A DNA stretch of 64,000 nucleotides, taken from NCBI GenBank assembly GCA_018435605.1, contig JAHDNF010000008.1, positions 65,192 through 129,191 on the forward strand, given 5' to 3'. Source of the DNA: a bacterium. Its GTDB lineage: Bacteria > Auribacterota > Auribacteria > Auribacterales > Auribacteraceae. The position numbers and the translations under genes are program-made. Below, one piece after another: positions 34,996 through 44,686 of the stretch (positions within the stretch are counted from its first letter, which is position 1; each line of letters starts with the position of its first letter). The notes beneath the pieces are model-generated. The model saw nothing but the letters and a program-made list of their open reading frames with translations, ran no database searches and had not been told where the DNA came from.

Positions 34996-37431
34996 ATGAG
35001 TAGCGCTGATAATAGTAAAAAGAAAACTGGCGAAAACAGCAAAGATTCGGTTATTGGTAAAAATATAGATGCCATCATAAAAAAGTATAGTGACTATAAG
35101 CTGACGCCGGTTGAAGCTCATGCATTGTCACAAACACCTTATGACCTTATATATCGTCCTATGGAAAAATTACCGGTTATTATAGTAGATAATTTTCCTC
35201 GTTTAGGTAAATTAAGCGCGTTGCGTTTTGTAGAATGGGTGCAGAACAATCCTGGCGGAGTTATTTCATTGCCAACCGGTAAAACCCCCGAGCATTTTAT
35301 CAAATGGGTTCAACATTATCTGCAAAACTGGGATAAAAAAGAAGTCCGCGCCGATCTTGAGCAAAATATGGTAGACCCGTCTAAACGGCCTGATATGGGG
35401 AGTTTGCATTTTATACAAATAGACGAGTTTTATCCTATGAATCCTCAACAACATAATAGTTTTTATTATTATGTTAACAAGTACTACATTCGTGGATTTG
35501 GGCTTGATCCGGAAAAAGCCATGTTGCTGGACTGTTCTCAAATCGGTTCAAGACCTGACCGTCCGTTACTAGAGTTGTTCAGAGATAAAAAAGTCGATTT
35601 GACTTTGCGTTACCGCAAACCGAAAAATTATCTGGAAAAACTACAGAAAACAGCTATTGATCTTGCGGATCAATTCTGTACGGAATACGAAGAGAAAATT
35701 CGTGCTTTAGGTGGAATAGGATTTTTTCTCGGAGGAATTGGTCCTGATGGGCACATAGGGTTCAACGTGCGCGGATCGGATCATTACAGCACAACGCGGC
35801 TGACTCATACCAATTACGAGACAGAAGCCTCCGCCGCCGGCGATCTTGGCGGTATTGAGGTATCTCGCGGCCGTCTGGTAATTACCATAGGTTTAAGCAC
35901 TATAACATCTAACCCTGAAGCGACGGCAATCATCATTGCCGCAGGTGAAGCAAAAAGTGGAATTGTAGCCGATTCTATACAAACGGAAAAAAATAATATT
36001 TTTCCTGCTTCTGCGCTACAAAGTTTACCGCGTGCCCGCTTTTATTTAACACATGGGGCGGCAACATGCCTTGAGGAAAGAGCGTTCGCGGATTTACAGA
36101 GGAAAACCGACATATCCGATGAAGCGGCTTTTAGAATTGTAATGAATGTAGGCTTCAGCACCAATAAGTCTTTGGATAGTTTGAGTAATTCGGATTTAAA
36201 AAATGATAGATTCGCGGCGGAACTGTTGAAAAAAACAAACAAAACGACCGGCGATCTGGTGACATCAGCCGTTTCGCATATAAATAAGAGCATAAACACA
36301 GGTCTTTTTAATTACGAAAACAAAGTGTTTTTGCATACAGCGCCGCATCATGACGATATTATGCTTGGTTATTTACCGTACATAGAACATCAGACTCAGA
36401 CCCTTACCAACGATCATTATTTTGCTTATATGACTTCTGGGTTTACAGCAGTAACTAATTCTTATGTGTCAAGCCTGTTGCAGACAATGCTCAAATATAT
36501 GCAACAAAGCGATTTTAGCGATCTTCATGCTGAAGGGTATTTCGATGCAAATAACAAAAGGGCTAAAAATACTGAAACCATGATGTTGCTTGACGGCGTA
36601 GCAAGAAAACGAGTCATTACAATAGAAGAAGCGCAGTCGCGGCGTATGTTGCGTAATGCAATGATAGTATTTGAGGATGATAATTTCGACAATATTAAAG
36701 AACGTGCTGAGGAACTTATCAATTATTTTGAAACTCAGTATCCGGGCAAAAAAGATTTGCCGTATATTCAGAAATTCAAAGGCATGGTTAGAGAGTGGGA
36801 AGCCGATGTTCTCTGGGCATATTTCGGTTTTCATAAGAACTCTGTAAGGCATTTGCGGCTTGGATTTTATCAAGGAGATATTTTTACGGAAGAACCTACC
36901 ATCGACAGGGACGTTATTCCGATTTTGAATCTGATGCTTGAACTTAAGCCGAATATTGTATCGCTTGCTTTCGATCCTGAGGGAAGCGGACCGGATACTC
37001 ATTACAAAGTTCTTCAAGCGATAAGCCATGCATTGCAATTGTACGAAGATAAAACTGGCATAACAGATATTGAAGTATTAGGTTATCGCAATGTATGGTT
37101 TAAATATCATCCTTGCGAGGCCAATATGTATATTCCGGTATCTATAGCCAATTTGTGCGTGCTTGAAAATTCCTTTGTAACCGCCTTCGCGTCACAGAAA
37201 GATGCTTCTTTTCCGTCATACGCTTATGACGGCCAGTTTTCGGGATTAGCGCGTAAAATACAGGTTAAACAATATGTTATGATCAAAGATTTGCTAAAAA
37301 AAGATCATTTCGTAATGAATAGTGATCCGCGTTTGCGAGCCGCACATGGTATGGTATTTCTCAAAAAAATGACGACTAAAGAACTTTACGAGTATTCTCG
37401 TCAATTGAAAAAATCTACGGAAAATTTATAA
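34996..37431 (+). CDS. nagB: glucosamine-6-phosphate deaminase fused to a PIG-L/LmbE-type deacetylase domain
   Basis: 811 residues. Residues ~55-370 are a NagB domain: SLPTGKTPEHF (substrate loop), FIQIDEFYPM (D143-E144, catalytic Asp region), and FLGGIGPDGHIGFN (catalytic His253). Residues ~440-780 are a PIG-L/LmbE zinc deacetylase domain: FLHTAPHHDDIMLGYLP (PHHDD in place of the usual AHPDD, residues 450-454) and FDPEGSGPDTHYKVLQA. The first half converts GlcN-6-P to fructose-6-P and ammonia. The second may deacetylate an N-acetylamino-sugar, giving a two-step catabolic enzyme. Similar long NagB proteins are known in Bacteroidetes. The gene is monocistronic with its own promoter and terminator. 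GAGGAA lies 5 bases before the ATG. Confidence 0.88.
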   Translation: MSSADNSKKKTGENSKDSVIGKNIDAIIKKYSDYKLTPVEAHALSQTPYDLIYRPMEKLPVIIVDNFPRLGKLSALRFVEWVQNNPGGVISLPTGKTPEHFIKWVQHYLQNWDKKEVRADLEQNMVDPSKRPDMGSLHFIQIDEFYPMNPQQHNSFYYYVNKYYIRGFGLDPEKAMLLDCSQIGSRPDRPLLELFRDKKVDLTLRYRKPKNYLEKLQKTAIDLADQFCTEYEEKIRALGGIGFFLGGIGPDGHIGFNVRGSDHYSTTRLTHTNYETEASAAGDLGGIEVSRGRLVITIGLSTITSNPEATAIIIAAGEAKSGIVADSIQTEKNNIFPASALQSLPRARFYLTHGAATCLEERAFADLQRKTDISDEAAFRIVMNVGFSTNKSLDSLSNSDLKNDRFAAELLKKTNKTTGDLVTSAVSHINKSINTGLFNYENKVFLHTAPHHDDIMLGYLPYIEHQTQTLTNDHYFAYMTSGFTAVTNSYVSSLLQTMLKYMQQSDFSDLHAEGYFDANNKRAKNTETMMLLDGVARKRVITIEEAQSRRMLRNAMIVFEDDNFDNIKERAEELINYFETQYPGKKDLPYIQKFKGMVREWEADVLWAYFGFHKNSVRHLRLGFYQGDIFTEEPTIDRDVIPILNLMLELKPNIVSLAFDPEGSGPDTHYKVLQAISHALQLYEDKTGITDIEVLGYRNVWFKYHPCEANMYIPVSIANLCVLENSFVTAFASQKDASFPSYAYDGQFSGLARKIQVKQYVMIKDLLKKDHFVMNSDPRLRAAHGMVFLKKMTTKELYEYSRQLKKSTENL

Positions 37432-37473
37432 TCTAATTTAAATCAGACAAAGTGTGAGTCTGTTAAAAATTGT

Positions 37474-37511
37474 AAAGCGTTACCATCGGTTATCGGTGGT
37501 AACGCTTTTTT
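37474..37511. terminator. bidirectional rho-independent terminator
   Basis: AAAGCGTTACCA (37474-37485) pairs perfectly with TGGTAACGCTTT (37497-37508) around an 11-base loop, followed by a run of six T (37506-37511). On the minus strand the same hairpin is followed by an A/T-rich ACAATTTTTAAC, so it can also end the convergent ldh transcript, whose stop codon is 9 bases away. Confidence 0.88.
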
Positions 37512-37519
37512 GTTAGGTA

Positions 37520-38479
37520 TTATAACTTCAGTTGTTCGATTATTTTTTTCATGGCGTTACCGGAATCTATGAAGGCTTGTTTTTCTTCTTCTGTCATTGG
37601 TACAGGAACCTGAGCCAATACGCCTTCGCTTCCGATTATCGTTGGTACGCTAAGACAAACATCTTTCAAACCACAATAGTTATCAAGATATGACGATACT
37701 GTCAGAATGCTCGATTCATTACGCAAAATTGCTTCCACTATCCTGACAACCCCGAGGGCTACAGCATAATAAGTTGCTCCTTTTCTCTCGATAATTTCGT
37801 ATGCGGCGTTTTTTACTTTATAAAAAATATGTTCTTTAGTTTTAACGCGGTCGCATTCTTTTTTACATTGAACGCAGAAATCGTCAAGAAAGTTTGCGCC
37901 AATCATAACTCTGCTCCATATAGGTACTTCAGTATCGCCATGTTCGCCTAAAATATATGCGTGTATGTTCCTTGGGTCGACCTGACAATGCTGACTGAGC
38001 AACGAACGGAAACGGGCAGTATCAAGCACTGTTCCCGATCCTATGACCTGACAAGGGGATAATTTCGATACTTTGAGAGTAACATAAGTCAATATATCTA
38101 CAGGGTTTGTAACTACAAGCAAAATGGCGTTACGCTCTACCGCAATGATTTTTGATACTATATCTTTAAATATGGCGGTATTTTTATGTACCAGATCGAT
38201 TCGTGTTTCTCCCGGTTTTTGATTTGCTCCTGCGGCAAGAATAATGACATCGGCATTTTTGCAGTCATCGTAATCGCCTAACTTGATAGATACAGGTTTA
38301 GTAAACGCGATACCGTGATTAAGATCCATTACTTCGCCTTCAGCTTTAGCCCTGTTTAAATCGATAAGTACGATTTCGCTTGCCCTGCCGGATATCATAA
38401 GAGCGAATGCCGTGGTAGCTCCTACCTGACCTGCGCCGACTATTACTATTTTATTGGTGATGACATCGACTGTTTTCAT
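37520..38479 (-). CDS. ldh: L-lactate dehydrogenase
   Basis: 319 residues. NAD-binding GAGQVGATTAFAL (residues 15-27), substrate loop AAGANQKPGETRIDL, VTNPVDILTYV and active-site ILGEHGDTEVPIWS (His180). The residue before KPGETR is Gln87 where malate dehydrogenases have Arg, which is the classical lactate-specificity residue, so LDH is favoured over MDH. GTVLDTARFR is also LDH-type. Reduces pyruvate to L-lactate to re-oxidise NADH during fermentation. A strong AGGAGG site precedes its ATG. Lies 50 bases downstream of the helicase gene on the same strand. Confidence 0.92.
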   Translation of the reverse strand: MKTVDVITNKIVIVGAGQVGATTAFALMISGRASEIVLIDLNRAKAEGEVMDLNHGIAFTKPVSIKLGDYDDCKNADVIILAAGANQKPGETRIDLVHKNTAIFKDIVSKIIAVERNAILLVVTNPVDILTYVTLKVSKLSPCQVIGSGTVLDTARFRSLLSQHCQVDPRNIHAYILGEHGDTEVPIWSRVMIGANFLDDFCVQCKKECDRVKTKEHIFYKVKNAAYEIIERKGATYYAVALGVVRIVEAILRNESSILTVSSYLDNYCGLKDVCLSVPTIIGSEGVLAQVPVPMTEEEKQAFIDSGNAMKKIIEQLKL

Positions 38480-38529
38480 TACACCCCTCCTATATGTTTA
38501 GAGTTAGATTTAAAGAATAAAGGATTTGT

Positions 38530-40560
38530 TCATGAATTGACAATGCTTTTAATTTTGTCGAGATAAAACTGGGCTATTTGCGATTCGTCTTCAGTGGAGT
38601 ATATTTCATCGGCATTAACTATCAATGATTCGGGAATTTCTTTGAGAAAACGGGAAGGATTGCTTGGTTCTAGGTTGCCGTATTTGGATCTACCAAGTGC
38701 ATAACTAAGATATAATTCGTCTTGAGCGCGGGTTATACCCACATAACATAAGCGTCGTTCTTCGGATATGTCGCCTTTATTTTCATCTACAGAACGGGAG
38801 TGGGGAATAATCCCTTCTTCAAGTCCGACCATGAATACAACAGGGAACTCAAGTCCTTTACAACTATGTAAAGTAATTATGGTTACTGTATCGTCTGCGA
38901 CCTCTTTTCTATTTGAAGAGTCATCTTGATCTAGTGATATCTGATTGATATACTGTCTAATAGATTTATCTTCTGATCCATGTTCTTCGAAATAACGGAT
39001 ATCTTCGATCAGGTCATACACGTTTTCCATTCTCGATTCAATTTCATTTTTATTTTCGCTGATACGGGTAACTTCGCGTTCGTAGAAAATATCTTTTATA
39101 AAATTCTCAATTATTGATGTCAGTGAGTCGGTCATATTGTTCATTTTATGGCGGTATGATTCGATAAGTTCCATGAATTCCTTGATACTCTGAGTTGTTT
39201 TTTTTGCTATTGAAGGAATCGAATCGATCTGTGAAACAGCTTTTATAAAAGATATTTTATTGTTTTGACAATATGAGTTGAGGGTTGAAATTGTGGTCAT
39301 GCCTATTGAGCGCGGAGGAGTATTGATGATTCTGAGCAAACTTACTTCATCGTTGGGGTTTAATATAAATTTGAGGTAAGCAATGATATCTTTAACTTCT
39401 TTGCGGTCGTAAAAGCGGGTGCCGCCTATGAGGATATATGGAATTTTATTTTTCCGCAGTTCCTGTTCGAATAATCTGGTCTGGTGATTGGTGCGCATGA
39501 TGATGGCATAGTCATGAAACCTACGGTTGTTTCGTAATTTGTGGTCGAGAATAGTTTTTACTGTCGATTCTGCCTCATCCCGTGCGTCGGTGTGTACGCT
39601 CAATGTTATCGGATTGTCATTTAATTTTGCAGACCAGAGTTTTTTGTCTCTGCGCAGGGAATTATTTTTTATAACGCTGTTTGCCGCTTCAAGGATTGTT
39701 TTTGTTGAACGATAATTTTGTTCGAGCTTGATTATCTTTGTGTTGGAAAAATGCCGGTCAAATTGCAATATGTTTCGGTAATCGGCGCCGCGCCATCCGT
39801 ATATGCTTTGATCGTCGTCGCCGACAACGCAGATATTGCCGTATTTGTCTGCGATATTTTTAGTAAAAAGGAATTGGGGATAGTTGGTATCTTGATATTC
39901 ATCGATCATAATGTATTTAAAGCGATCTTGAAATTTTTCAAGCACAGCCGGGTGATTTTGAAAGAGTTGTAAGGGCAGTAAAATCAGATCGTCAAAGTCT
40001 AGTGCATTGTACAATTTCATGCGCCGCTGATATTCTTTATAAATTGACGAATAAACAACTTCTTCCGGTGATTTAGCTTCATTGGCGGCAGTCTCTGGGT
40101 CGATCATTCCGTCTTTATATTTGCTAAGAGTGGTACGTGTTAGCTGGACATTTATTTTGTCGGTTAGATGCGGCCACACGTCATTGATAACTTTTTTGAT
40201 TAAAGAAATTTGATCGGATTCATCATAAATTGAAAACTGGTTTCGGTATCCTAAATGGTGAATGGATTCCCGCAATATAAACAGCCCCAGGGAATGAAAT
40301 GTAGATATAAAAGGTTTTTTTTTGCCTGTTCCTATAAGAGTTTTCAATCTTTCCTGCATTTCGCGAGCCGCTTTATTTGTGAAGGTAACCGCTAAGATAG
40401 AGTCAGGAACAATATTTCGACTGATCATGTAAGCTATCCTGTAGGTGATGACACGGGTTTTACCGGTGCCCGCGCCTGCAAGTATCAGTAGAGGCCCTTC
40501 GATAGATGTAACCGCTTCGTATTGTTGGGGATTTAGTAATTTCTTCAGTTTTTCCGACAT
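38530..40560 (-). CDS. UvrD/Rep/PcrA-family superfamily 1 DNA helicase
   Basis: 676 residues. All SF1A motifs visible: Walker A LILAGAGTGKTRVITYRIA, TFTNKAAREMQERL, motif II YIMIDEYQDTNYPQF, VVGDDDQSIYGWRGAD, IKLEQNYRST, ITLHSCKGLEFPVVFMVGLEEG (motif V) and ERRLCYVGITRAQDELYLSYA (motif VI). Size and the absence of a long C-terminal tail fit Rep as well as PcrA/UvrD, so no symbol is given. 3'-5' translocase acting in repair or replication restart. The start is ATG at 40560. Only a 254-bp gap separates it from the divergent chemotaxis operon. Confidence 0.92.
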   Translation of the reverse strand: MSEKLKKLLNPQQYEAVTSIEGPLLILAGAGTGKTRVITYRIAYMISRNIVPDSILAVTFTNKAAREMQERLKTLIGTGKKKPFISTFHSLGLFILRESIHHLGYRNQFSIYDESDQISLIKKVINDVWPHLTDKINVQLTRTTLSKYKDGMIDPETAANEAKSPEEVVYSSIYKEYQRRMKLYNALDFDDLILLPLQLFQNHPAVLEKFQDRFKYIMIDEYQDTNYPQFLFTKNIADKYGNICVVGDDDQSIYGWRGADYRNILQFDRHFSNTKIIKLEQNYRSTKTILEAANSVIKNNSLRRDKKLWSAKLNDNPITLSVHTDARDEAESTVKTILDHKLRNNRRFHDYAIIMRTNHQTRLFEQELRKNKIPYILIGGTRFYDRKEVKDIIAYLKFILNPNDEVSLLRIINTPPRSIGMTTISTLNSYCQNNKISFIKAVSQIDSIPSIAKKTTQSIKEFMELIESYRHKMNNMTDSLTSIIENFIKDIFYEREVTRISENKNEIESRMENVYDLIEDIRYFEEHGSEDKSIRQYINQISLDQDDSSNRKEVADDTVTIITLHSCKGLEFPVVFMVGLEEGIIPHSRSVDENKGDISEERRLCYVGITRAQDELYLSYALGRSKYGNLEPSNPSRFLKEIPESLIVNADEIYSTEDESQIAQFYLDKIKSIVNS

Positions 40561-40674
40561 ACCTATTTCCTGTTCAAAAATTTGAGGTATTTCATTACAT
40601 CATGGATTATCGAATCGGTCAAGCAAAACAGGATGATATCTGCGAATTATAGTTATTGCTCAAATAAAATTCTT

Positions 40675-40703
40675 TTGGAAAATTTTAAAAAAGTCTATAT
40701 AAC
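40675..40703 (+). promoter_or_regulatory. sigma70-type promoter candidate for the chemosensory operon
   Basis: TTGGAA (40675-40680), 17-bp spacer, TATAAC (40698-40703), about 110 bases upstream of cheB. A flagellar-type (sigma28) match at the same place is not convincing. Confidence 0.42.
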
Positions 40704-40814
40704 CGAGAAAAAAACTTAATGGCAGTTCTCATTTTACCGAATATCTGAATAGCATAAATGTAAACGAGTAGTTTCCCCTCAAGAGATGAATGCAAGAGAA
40801 AAGGATGCGGAATT

Positions 40815-41858
40815 ATGATAAAAGTTCTGGTTGTAGATGATTCTTCATTTATGAGGCAAGAACTTACAAGACTTATATCGGACGATCCTGATATAGAAGT
40901 GATCGGCACAGCATTCGACGGCGCCCATGCTTTAAAGAAGATACCGGTTCTAAAGCCGGATGTTGTAACTCTTGATATTGAGATGCCTCAAATGGATGGG
41001 CTGACTGCTTTGAAACATATTATGATATCCCATCCGTTGCCTGTAGTTATTATCAGCTCGCTTACTCAAAAAGGAGCTGAAATAACCTTTGAGGCGATTC
41101 AGCTTGGCGCTGTGGAAGTGATACCGAAACCTTCAGGGACGATATCACTCAACATAAAACAACAAAAACAAGAGATAATAGAAAAAATAAAAGCGGCGCA
41201 TAAAGTCGACTGTAAAAAAATACGCAGGATAGCGCCTCCCGCTCCGGTAGTTAAAAAATATCCTCCTATGTCGACAGAGTGTTCACATATAGTTGCTATA
41301 GGGGTATCTACTGGCGGGCCTCAGACGCTTATGAAAATAATACCTCAACTTCCGGGTGATTTACCGGCGGCTATTATGGTTGTGCAACATATGCCTCCGG
41401 TATTTACGAAAAGTTTTGCTACCCGTTTAAATTCTGTTAGCAATCTTACTGTAAAGGAAGCCGAGCATAACGATATAATTCTTGAAGGACATGTTTATAT
41501 AGCGCCGGGCGGTTATCACATGACCGCTGGAAAGAACGGTAAACATATCGAGATAAGCGAAGAACCTTCCGGAACACTGCACAGGCCGTCCGTGGATGTT
41601 ATGTTCGATTCACTTGTAAAAGGACAAACTAAACAGCTTACGGGCGTTATTCTGACCGGTATGGGTAAAGACGGCGCCGCAGGTTTGAAAAAAATTCATG
41701 ACAAAGGATTTAGCACGATAGGCGAATCTGAATCAAGTTCGGTAGTCTATGGAATGCCTAGGGAAGCCGCTAATATGGGTGCGGTGGATTTTGTTTTGGA
41801 TAAAGGTGATATCGCGTCGAAAATTATAGAATTGGTATCAAGAGGATCGAAAGTTTGA
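40815..41858 (+). CDS. cheB: CheB, chemoreceptor glutamate methylesterase
   Basis: 347 residues, both domains intact. Receiver: KVLVVDDSSFMRQEL (D8-D9), phosphoacceptor Asp54 in VVTLDIEMPQMDG, Lys105 in VIPKPSG. Methylesterase: catalytic Ser165 (AIGVSTGGPQTL), His192 (MVVQHMPP) and Asp286 (ILTGMGKDGAAG). Removes methyl groups from receptor glutamates, and is activated by CheA phosphorylation. First gene of the six-gene operon; AAGGA lies 9 bases before the ATG. Its intact catalytic triad contrasts with the CheB-like protein at 47935. Confidence 0.95.
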   Translation: MIKVLVVDDSSFMRQELTRLISDDPDIEVIGTAFDGAHALKKIPVLKPDVVTLDIEMPQMDGLTALKHIMISHPLPVVIISSLTQKGAEITFEAIQLGAVEVIPKPSGTISLNIKQQKQEIIEKIKAAHKVDCKKIRRIAPPAPVVKKYPPMSTECSHIVAIGVSTGGPQTLMKIIPQLPGDLPAAIMVVQHMPPVFTKSFATRLNSVSNLTVKEAEHNDIILEGHVYIAPGGYHMTAGKNGKHIEISEEPSGTLHRPSVDVMFDSLVKGQTKQLTGVILTGMGKDGAAGLKKIHDKGFSTIGESESSSVVYGMPREAANMGAVDFVLDKGDIASKIIELVSRGSKV

Positions 41859-41895
41859 TTTGAATATATAAATGTTTATTCAAGGAGTACGTATC

Positions 41896-43800
41896 ATGCC
41901 AGACAGAACACAACAACTTATAGCTGATCTTAAATCGGTCGACAGCATCACTAAAAAATATGCTGCGGAAGATTTGGGAGAACTAGGTGATGGCCGTGCG
42001 ATCAGTCATCTTATTGATCTCTTTGAAGATGAAGAAATTTCCGTACAGGAAGCGGCAGTCGAGGCGATTATAAAAATAGGGGGTGTGGAGGCGGTGCGAC
42101 AGATAGCGCCGTTATTGCGCTCTGCTCAGGCGTCAGTTCGAAATATGGCCTCTGATATTCTATCGCATATCGGCGAAGAAGCGGTCAGTGAATTATCGAT
42201 ACTGATTCACGATGACGATCACGATGTTCGTAAGTTTGCTGTTGATATACTTGGATTGATAGGGTTGCCGTCGGCGACCGCTAAAATAATAGAAGCATTG
42301 CAGGATAAGCATATAAATGTTGTCTGCGGAGCAGTGGAAGCATTGGGAAATATAGGCGACAGCAATGCTCTTGACGCATTGATAGATTTACTTAAGACTG
42401 CGCAGGATCCGTGGTTACAATTCATGCTTGTAGAAAGTATAGGAAAAATGCAGGATAGCAAAAGTCTTAAAGTTTTACATGATATGCTTAAGCAAAATGA
42501 TCCTTTGATACTGGCTTCAGTTATCAGGTCTCTTGGTGAAATAAAGAATCCTGCCAGCGTAAAACCGCTTATTGATTTGCTCGATACGGTCGCTGTATCG
42601 CTTAAACAGGTTGTAGTAGGCGCTCTGGACAAGATAGAGTCCGCAAGCGAGAAAAATATTTTTGAGTCATTGGATGTAAAATATGTTTTGGATAAAGTAA
42701 TACCGCTTTTGAATACCGAAAACCAACATGTAAAACAAAGTGTGGTGAAAATTCTAAAAAATATCCGCCACGAAAAAAGCATAGAAGCTCTCTTCTTAAT
42801 GCTGGGCGACTATAATTCAGAAGTGGTAGCCGAATCTAAAAGATCGCTTCTCACTTTTGCCCCTATCGGTCAAGAACAGATAGCAAAATATTTAAGTAAA
42901 GCGAAAAAAGAAGAGTTGAAAGAATTAATAAGTATTCTTAATGATCTAAGCGATAATGATTTGAGCGATGTGTTGTTGTCATATCTTGACCATGAAGAGC
43001 CAGAAATACGATGCGAGGCTGTTTTAGCTCTCGGTAAAGTCAAAAGCACATTTGGGTTGGAAAAAATTGTTGAGCTGTGTTCTGACTCCAACCGGGATGT
43101 CCAAATAGCGGCTCTGCGCGCATTGGTAAATAAACAAGACCCGCTTGCGTTAAAAACATTGATAGAGTTTTTGACGTCCACATCGCTTGAGTTGAGCCGT
43201 GTTGCGGCAGATTCCTTGAAAACGGCGCAAATAGACGATGCTTCAATACGCAAGTTGATAGAATTGCTTGACAATGAGAATGAAACAACCCGCATTATGT
43301 CCGCCAGCATACTGGCTGAACATTCGCCTAAAAATTATGTAGACGATTTATTGAGCGCTCTTAACAGTTCTACATGGGAAGTTAGAAAACTGATTATCGA
43401 TATGTATGGCAGAATGCAATGTTGCCAGGTAATAGATTATATCATTCCGTGTCTTAATGATGAAGAACGGTATGTCAGAATCGCAACCATATCAGCGTTA
43501 GCTAGAATGAAAGATGAACGGACAATTCCGTATCTTGCAAAAATGCTTGATGATCCCGATGAACATATTCGTTATGAGACAGTTATTTCTCTAAAACATT
43601 TTACCTCGGACACTGCCGGCAAAGCATTAGAGCACGCATTGGATGATTCATCGGAAATGATTCGCCTTGCGGCGATCGATGCTGTGGCGGAAATTAGTTA
43701 TAAACCCGCTCTGGATATGCTTAAATCGATGATGGATAAAGAATTCGACGATGTGTATTTTGCTGTAGACGAAGCAATACGCAAATTGGAACAAGAATAA
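41896..43800 (+). CDS. HEAT-repeat (PBS-lyase-type) protein of the chemosensory operon
   Basis: 634 residues from ATG 41896 (AAGGAG 8 bases upstream); an ATG at 41872 lies before that site. Almost the entire length is an alpha-solenoid of roughly 18-19 HEAT units of ~31-33 residues, with recurrent patterns such as DILGLIG, AVEALGNIGDSNALDALIDLL, IRSLGEIKNPASVKPLIDLL, EAVLALGKV and AISALARMKDERTIPYLAKML. No signal peptide, no membrane segment, and no phycobilin role expected. Such solenoids are protein-interaction scaffolds. Location between cheB and cheR suggests it docks Che proteins or an output partner. Confidence 0.9.
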   Translation: MPDRTQQLIADLKSVDSITKKYAAEDLGELGDGRAISHLIDLFEDEEISVQEAAVEAIIKIGGVEAVRQIAPLLRSAQASVRNMASDILSHIGEEAVSELSILIHDDDHDVRKFAVDILGLIGLPSATAKIIEALQDKHINVVCGAVEALGNIGDSNALDALIDLLKTAQDPWLQFMLVESIGKMQDSKSLKVLHDMLKQNDPLILASVIRSLGEIKNPASVKPLIDLLDTVAVSLKQVVVGALDKIESASEKNIFESLDVKYVLDKVIPLLNTENQHVKQSVVKILKNIRHEKSIEALFLMLGDYNSEVVAESKRSLLTFAPIGQEQIAKYLSKAKKEELKELISILNDLSDNDLSDVLLSYLDHEEPEIRCEAVLALGKVKSTFGLEKIVELCSDSNRDVQIAALRALVNKQDPLALKTLIEFLTSTSLELSRVAADSLKTAQIDDASIRKLIELLDNENETTRIMSASILAEHSPKNYVDDLLSALNSSTWEVRKLIIDMYGRMQCCQVIDYIIPCLNDEERYVRIATISALARMKDERTIPYLAKMLDDPDEHIRYETVISLKHFTSDTAGKALEHALDDSSEMIRLAAIDAVAEISYKPALDMLKSMMDKEFDDVYFAVDEAIRKLEQE

Positions 43801-43830
43801 ATCGATTATATATAAAGAAGGATGCTTGTA

Positions 43831-44661
43831 ATGAATATTAGCTCCGAAGAATATAAAGAATTGACAGAGTTGGTTCACAAGAGAAGCGGTTTGTTTTTCG
43901 AAGAAAACAAACTGTACTTTCTTGAACGCAGGTTGCAAAACAGAATGACTGTAACCAACTGTGAAACGGTTAAGGATTATTTAAGATTGGTAAAATATGA
44001 TGTTAGAGGCACGGAACTCGATGCTTTCGTCGATTCGCTGACTACTAACGAGACATATTTCTATCGGGAATTGCCTCAGTTGATGAGTTTCGTACAGGGT
44101 GCGTTGCCGCTTATCATGGAACAAAAGAAAAAATCAGGTATACGTAATATTAAGATATGGAGCGCGGCTTGTTCGAGAGGATGCGAGCCATATACCATTG
44201 CTATGCTATTAAAAGAGTATGTGCCGGATATAGATAGCTGGCACGTTCAGATAATTGGCACTGACATAAGCAATACTGTTTTACGTGATTGCCGTCAGGC
44301 CGTTTATTCCGATAGGTTCTTAAAAGACGTGCCGCCGCTGGTTAAAATGAAATATTTCACCAAAACGGAAGATAATGACTGGAGTTTGAATAAAGAAATA
44401 AAAAATATGGTTCAATTCAGTCATTTGAATTTGGTGGACAGGACAAAAATGCGCACCATGGCTGGATATGATTTTATATTTTGCAGGAATGTGCTCATCT
44501 ATTTCGATGAACCTTCCAGTAAGCAGGTTGTAAGTATGTTTTACGATAGTTTAAGTAAAGGCGGGTTTATATTTCTCGGTCATTCCGAGTCTGTTGCGCG
44601 TCTTAGCGCGGCGTTTCAAATAGTACGTTTGAATAATTCTTTGGTATATCAAAAATCTTAA
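43831..44661 (+). CDS. cheR: CheR, chemoreceptor glutamate methyltransferase
   Basis: 276 residues from ATG 43831, nine bases after AAGAAGG; the ATG at 43822 abuts that site. N-terminal helical domain (SSEEYKELTELVHKRSGLFF), the conserved LTTNETYFYRELPQL, SAM-binding WSAACSRGCEPYTIAMLLKE, GTDISNTVLRDCRQAVYS and FIFCRNVLIYFDEPSSKQV. Methylates glutamates on receptors with SAM. The presence of CheR and CheB implies adaptation of methyl-accepting receptors encoded elsewhere. No C-terminal TPR or pentapeptide docking tail. Confidence 0.94.
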   Translation: MNISSEEYKELTELVHKRSGLFFEENKLYFLERRLQNRMTVTNCETVKDYLRLVKYDVRGTELDAFVDSLTTNETYFYRELPQLMSFVQGALPLIMEQKKKSGIRNIKIWSAACSRGCEPYTIAMLLKEYVPDIDSWHVQIIGTDISNTVLRDCRQAVYSDRFLKDVPPLVKMKYFTKTEDNDWSLNKEIKNMVQFSHLNLVDRTKMRTMAGYDFIFCRNVLIYFDEPSSKQVVSMFYDSLSKGGFIFLGHSESVARLSAAFQIVRLNNSLVYQKS

Positions 44662-44686
44662 GTATATAAGTAAGGAGAGTGTCGTT

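Noticed and set aside
36469-37038. 189-residue minus-strand open frame
   Set aside because: Antisense to the PIG-L part of the NagB fusion; composition is that of a shadow frame.
40686-40709. Possible sigma28 (flagellar) promoter before the che operon: TAAA then ACCGAGAA
   Set aside because: The spacing is 12 instead of ~15 and two of eight -10 bases are wrong. The sigma70-type pair at 40675-40703 fits better.
42219-42782. 187-residue minus-strand open frame
   Set aside because: It lies wholly opposite the HEAT-repeat gene, has no recognisable product and no ribosome-binding site. It reflects codon bias of the sense gene.
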